Part shown: in pieces, positions 62,894-64,000 of the stretch
Numbering within the stretch: position 1 is the first letter of the stretch
How the letters are laid out: every line of letters starts with the position of its first letter
Assembly (NCBI GenBank): GCA_965224325.1
Contig: CBDCYT010000019.1
Location: 95,489 to 159,488 of the forward strand
Direction: 5' to 3'
Length of the DNA stretch: 64,000 nt
DNA from: CBDCMJ01 sp965224325
Lineage (GTDB): Bacteria > Chloroflexota > Dehalococcoidia > Lucifugimonadales > UBA3495
Translations under genes and position numbers: made by a program
Notes under the pieces: generated by a model
The model's database searches: none
What the model saw: only the letters and a program-made list of their open reading frames with translations
Told to the model about the DNA's origin: nothing

Positions 62894-63961
62894 GTGCAGA
62901 GACTACTCCTCCCGGCAACCATATTCTTCCTGGTAGCCCTGGCGACCCTGACAGGATGTTCCGACCCCACACCGGCCCCGGAGACCCTGGCCCCGGCCTT
63001 CACACCGGCATCGACGGCGTCCCCGACGCCGACGGAGGCCCCGGTACCCACGGAGGCCCCGACGGAGAGACCCACCGCCGAGCCTACAGCGACTCCGGCA
63101 TCCCAGGGGGTACTCGCTCCCTTGCGGTTACAGGACTCCGGGGCAATGCTCTCCGAACTATCCGACGCTGAAAAGGAGTGTATCGGCGAGAACCCCGAGA
63201 GACAGGCTAGGTTCTTCGGGTGTCTCGAAGACGAGACCCTGGCAAGAATCTTTCTCGCCGGGTTCGTACCTGGTCCAGAGCCGCTCAGCCAAGAAACGTC
63301 CGACTGCGTCCGGGCAGCGTTCGAAGTCATCGACCCCAGGGCGGTCATGACCGCAGGTATAGAGGGGGACCCGGGGAGGGCCATGGCCGGGAGCATGGCG
63401 GCGCTCTCTGTAACGATCGCGTGCCTGAACAATGAGGAGTGGGACGCGGCCGCGTCAATGACGGGAATGGGGCCGGAGGAACGGGAGGGGATGCGGTGCC
63501 TCCTGGACCAACTGGGCGGACCGGGCGAGATGGCAGCGGCGATGATAGCGGCGGGGGAGGGACATTTCACGAACCTGCCCAGGGCAGGGGCAAAGTGCGG
63601 GCTGGACATGGGGCCAGCACTAGGCCAGGCGCCCGCAAGGACTCCTCCGGCGCCCACGGCGATCGTGGAAGCGCCCACTCCTGTGTCCACGCCCACACCG
63701 ATCCCGACAGGGGCGGCGCCCACGACCACCTTGGTGATAACCGTCGCCCCCATCTCGGCGGACATCCCGGAGTACGACCGAGGCAACTGGAAGCACTGGA
63801 GCGACGCAGATGGGGACTGCCAGGACGCCCGGCAGGAGGTCCTGGTCGAAGAGAGCCTGGATGAAGTGACCTTCGAAACCGACCGGCAATGCCGGGTCGA
63901 GACCGGCCGGTGGTACGGGGCCTTTACCGGGGCCTATTTTGAGGACCCCGAGGACACGTAG
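62894..63961 (+). CDS. Lipoprotein with C-terminal HNH (DUF1524-like) start, frameshifted at window end
   Basis: A 355-codon frame. The GTG at 62894 (MQRLLLPATIFFLVALATLT) has AAGAAAGG upstream and gives a clean signal peptide with lipobox LTGC; the earlier ATG at 62837 gives a poor signal. A Thr/Pro linker (TPTEAPVPTEAP), a helical domain (residues about 80-260) and a second linker precede YDRGNWKHWSDADGDCQDAR and QEVLVEESLDEV. That is the usual start of DUF1524/HNH nuclease domains in secreted proteins. The frame stops at TAG 63959, but the next frame continues DVDHMVPLKNAH, the HNH core. So a single-base deletion near 63957 interrupts the gene. It runs out of the window. Confidence 0.75.
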   Translation: MQRLLLPATIFFLVALATLTGCSDPTPAPETLAPAFTPASTASPTPTEAPVPTEAPTERPTAEPTATPASQGVLAPLRLQDSGAMLSELSDAEKECIGENPERQARFFGCLEDETLARIFLAGFVPGPEPLSQETSDCVRAAFEVIDPRAVMTAGIEGDPGRAMAGSMAALSVTIACLNNEEWDAAASMTGMGPEEREGMRCLLDQLGGPGEMAAAMIAAGEGHFTNLPRAGAKCGLDMGPALGQAPARTPPAPTAIVEAPTPVSTPTPIPTGAAPTTTLVITVAPISADIPEYDRGNWKHWSDADGDCQDARQEVLVEESLDEVTFETDRQCRVETGRWYGAFTGAYFEDPEDT

Positions 63962-64000
63962 ACGTCGACCATATGGTCCCCCTGAAAAACGCCCATAACT

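Noticed and set aside
1..64000. tRNA, rRNA, riboswitch or replication origin
   Set aside because: I looked for cloverleaf arms, rRNA core motifs and origin-type repeats and saw none I could support; a covariance-model scan would be needed to exclude small RNAs.

Overview
The window is a GC-rich stretch of accessory DNA, most likely from a Chloroflexota bacterium of the Dehalococcoidia/SAR202 kind, perhaps a marine or sponge-associated one. That placement is an inference. It rests on lipoproteins with Thr/Pro linkers, GLUG-repeat surface proteins, and a giant secreted protein built from 'WSDGTTMWVAD' repeats. There is no rRNA, tRNA or core metabolic operon to fix the taxonomy. Almost everything here is defence, mobile DNA, or surface/secreted protein.

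Layout. 0-7 kb: an IS21 element (istA/istB, cut by the window edge), a DUF2269 membrane gene and a second IS21 right end. The second IS21 end truncates a type III-like restriction system: the mod gene survives only as a C-terminal piece, and the helicase/nuclease gene is frameshifted at a G8 tract. 7.7-12.3 kb: a 1535-residue STAND ATPase with an N-terminal nuclease-like domain (Avs-like). 12.3-15 kb: a PIN toxin-antitoxin pair between two diverged direct repeats, plus a transposase relic. 15.2-19.3 kb: a small element with unknown proteins, a stand-alone homologue of a recombinase C-terminal domain, an XRE regulator and a large serine recombinase. The recombinase reading frame runs into a CRISPR array of 40 repeats (I-E-like, 61-bp period, no cas genes), which is cut off on its right by an IS3 element (21645-22874).

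22.9-37.8 kb: secreted proteins on the minus strand. These are two lipoprotein fragments, a GLUG lipoprotein, a detached beta-sandwich domain, and a 3302-residue multidomain protein. The last combines propeller repeats, leucine-rich repeats, a PQQ-type sugar-dehydrogenase propeller and a PEP-synthase-like dikinase region. A NarL-type two-component pair (38.3-40.2 kb) is transcribed divergently from it. 40.3-45.2 kb: an imperfect inverted repeat of about 1.4 kb per arm. Each arm carries a catalytically degenerate tyrosine recombinase, and the arms flank an intact recombinase bordered by near-perfect palindromes. Fragments of an NmrA-like gene lie at the ends.

45.2-57.7 kb: a defence island. 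A type I restriction-modification locus (hsdM ... hsdS-hsdR) is split by an AbiE toxin-antitoxin operon and a compact TIR-like / small membrane protein / TIR-like cassette. A second copy of the membrane-protein family faces a TIR protein just downstream, and a further TIR-like gene lies upstream. 57.8-64 kb: insertion-sequence relics (IS3, IS5, IS1182, IS21), two 70-bp MITE-like repeats (one here, one at 40.65 kb), a VapBC-like pair, gene fragments, and a frameshifted lipoprotein with the start of an HNH (DUF1524-like) nuclease domain.

The best candidate for an undescribed system is the TIR/membrane-protein cassette nested in the type I locus, supported by a second occurrence of the same pairing 5 kb away. 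Next are the inverted-repeat recombinase element, the recombinase/CRISPR junction, and the secreted dikinase/dehydrogenase fusion.
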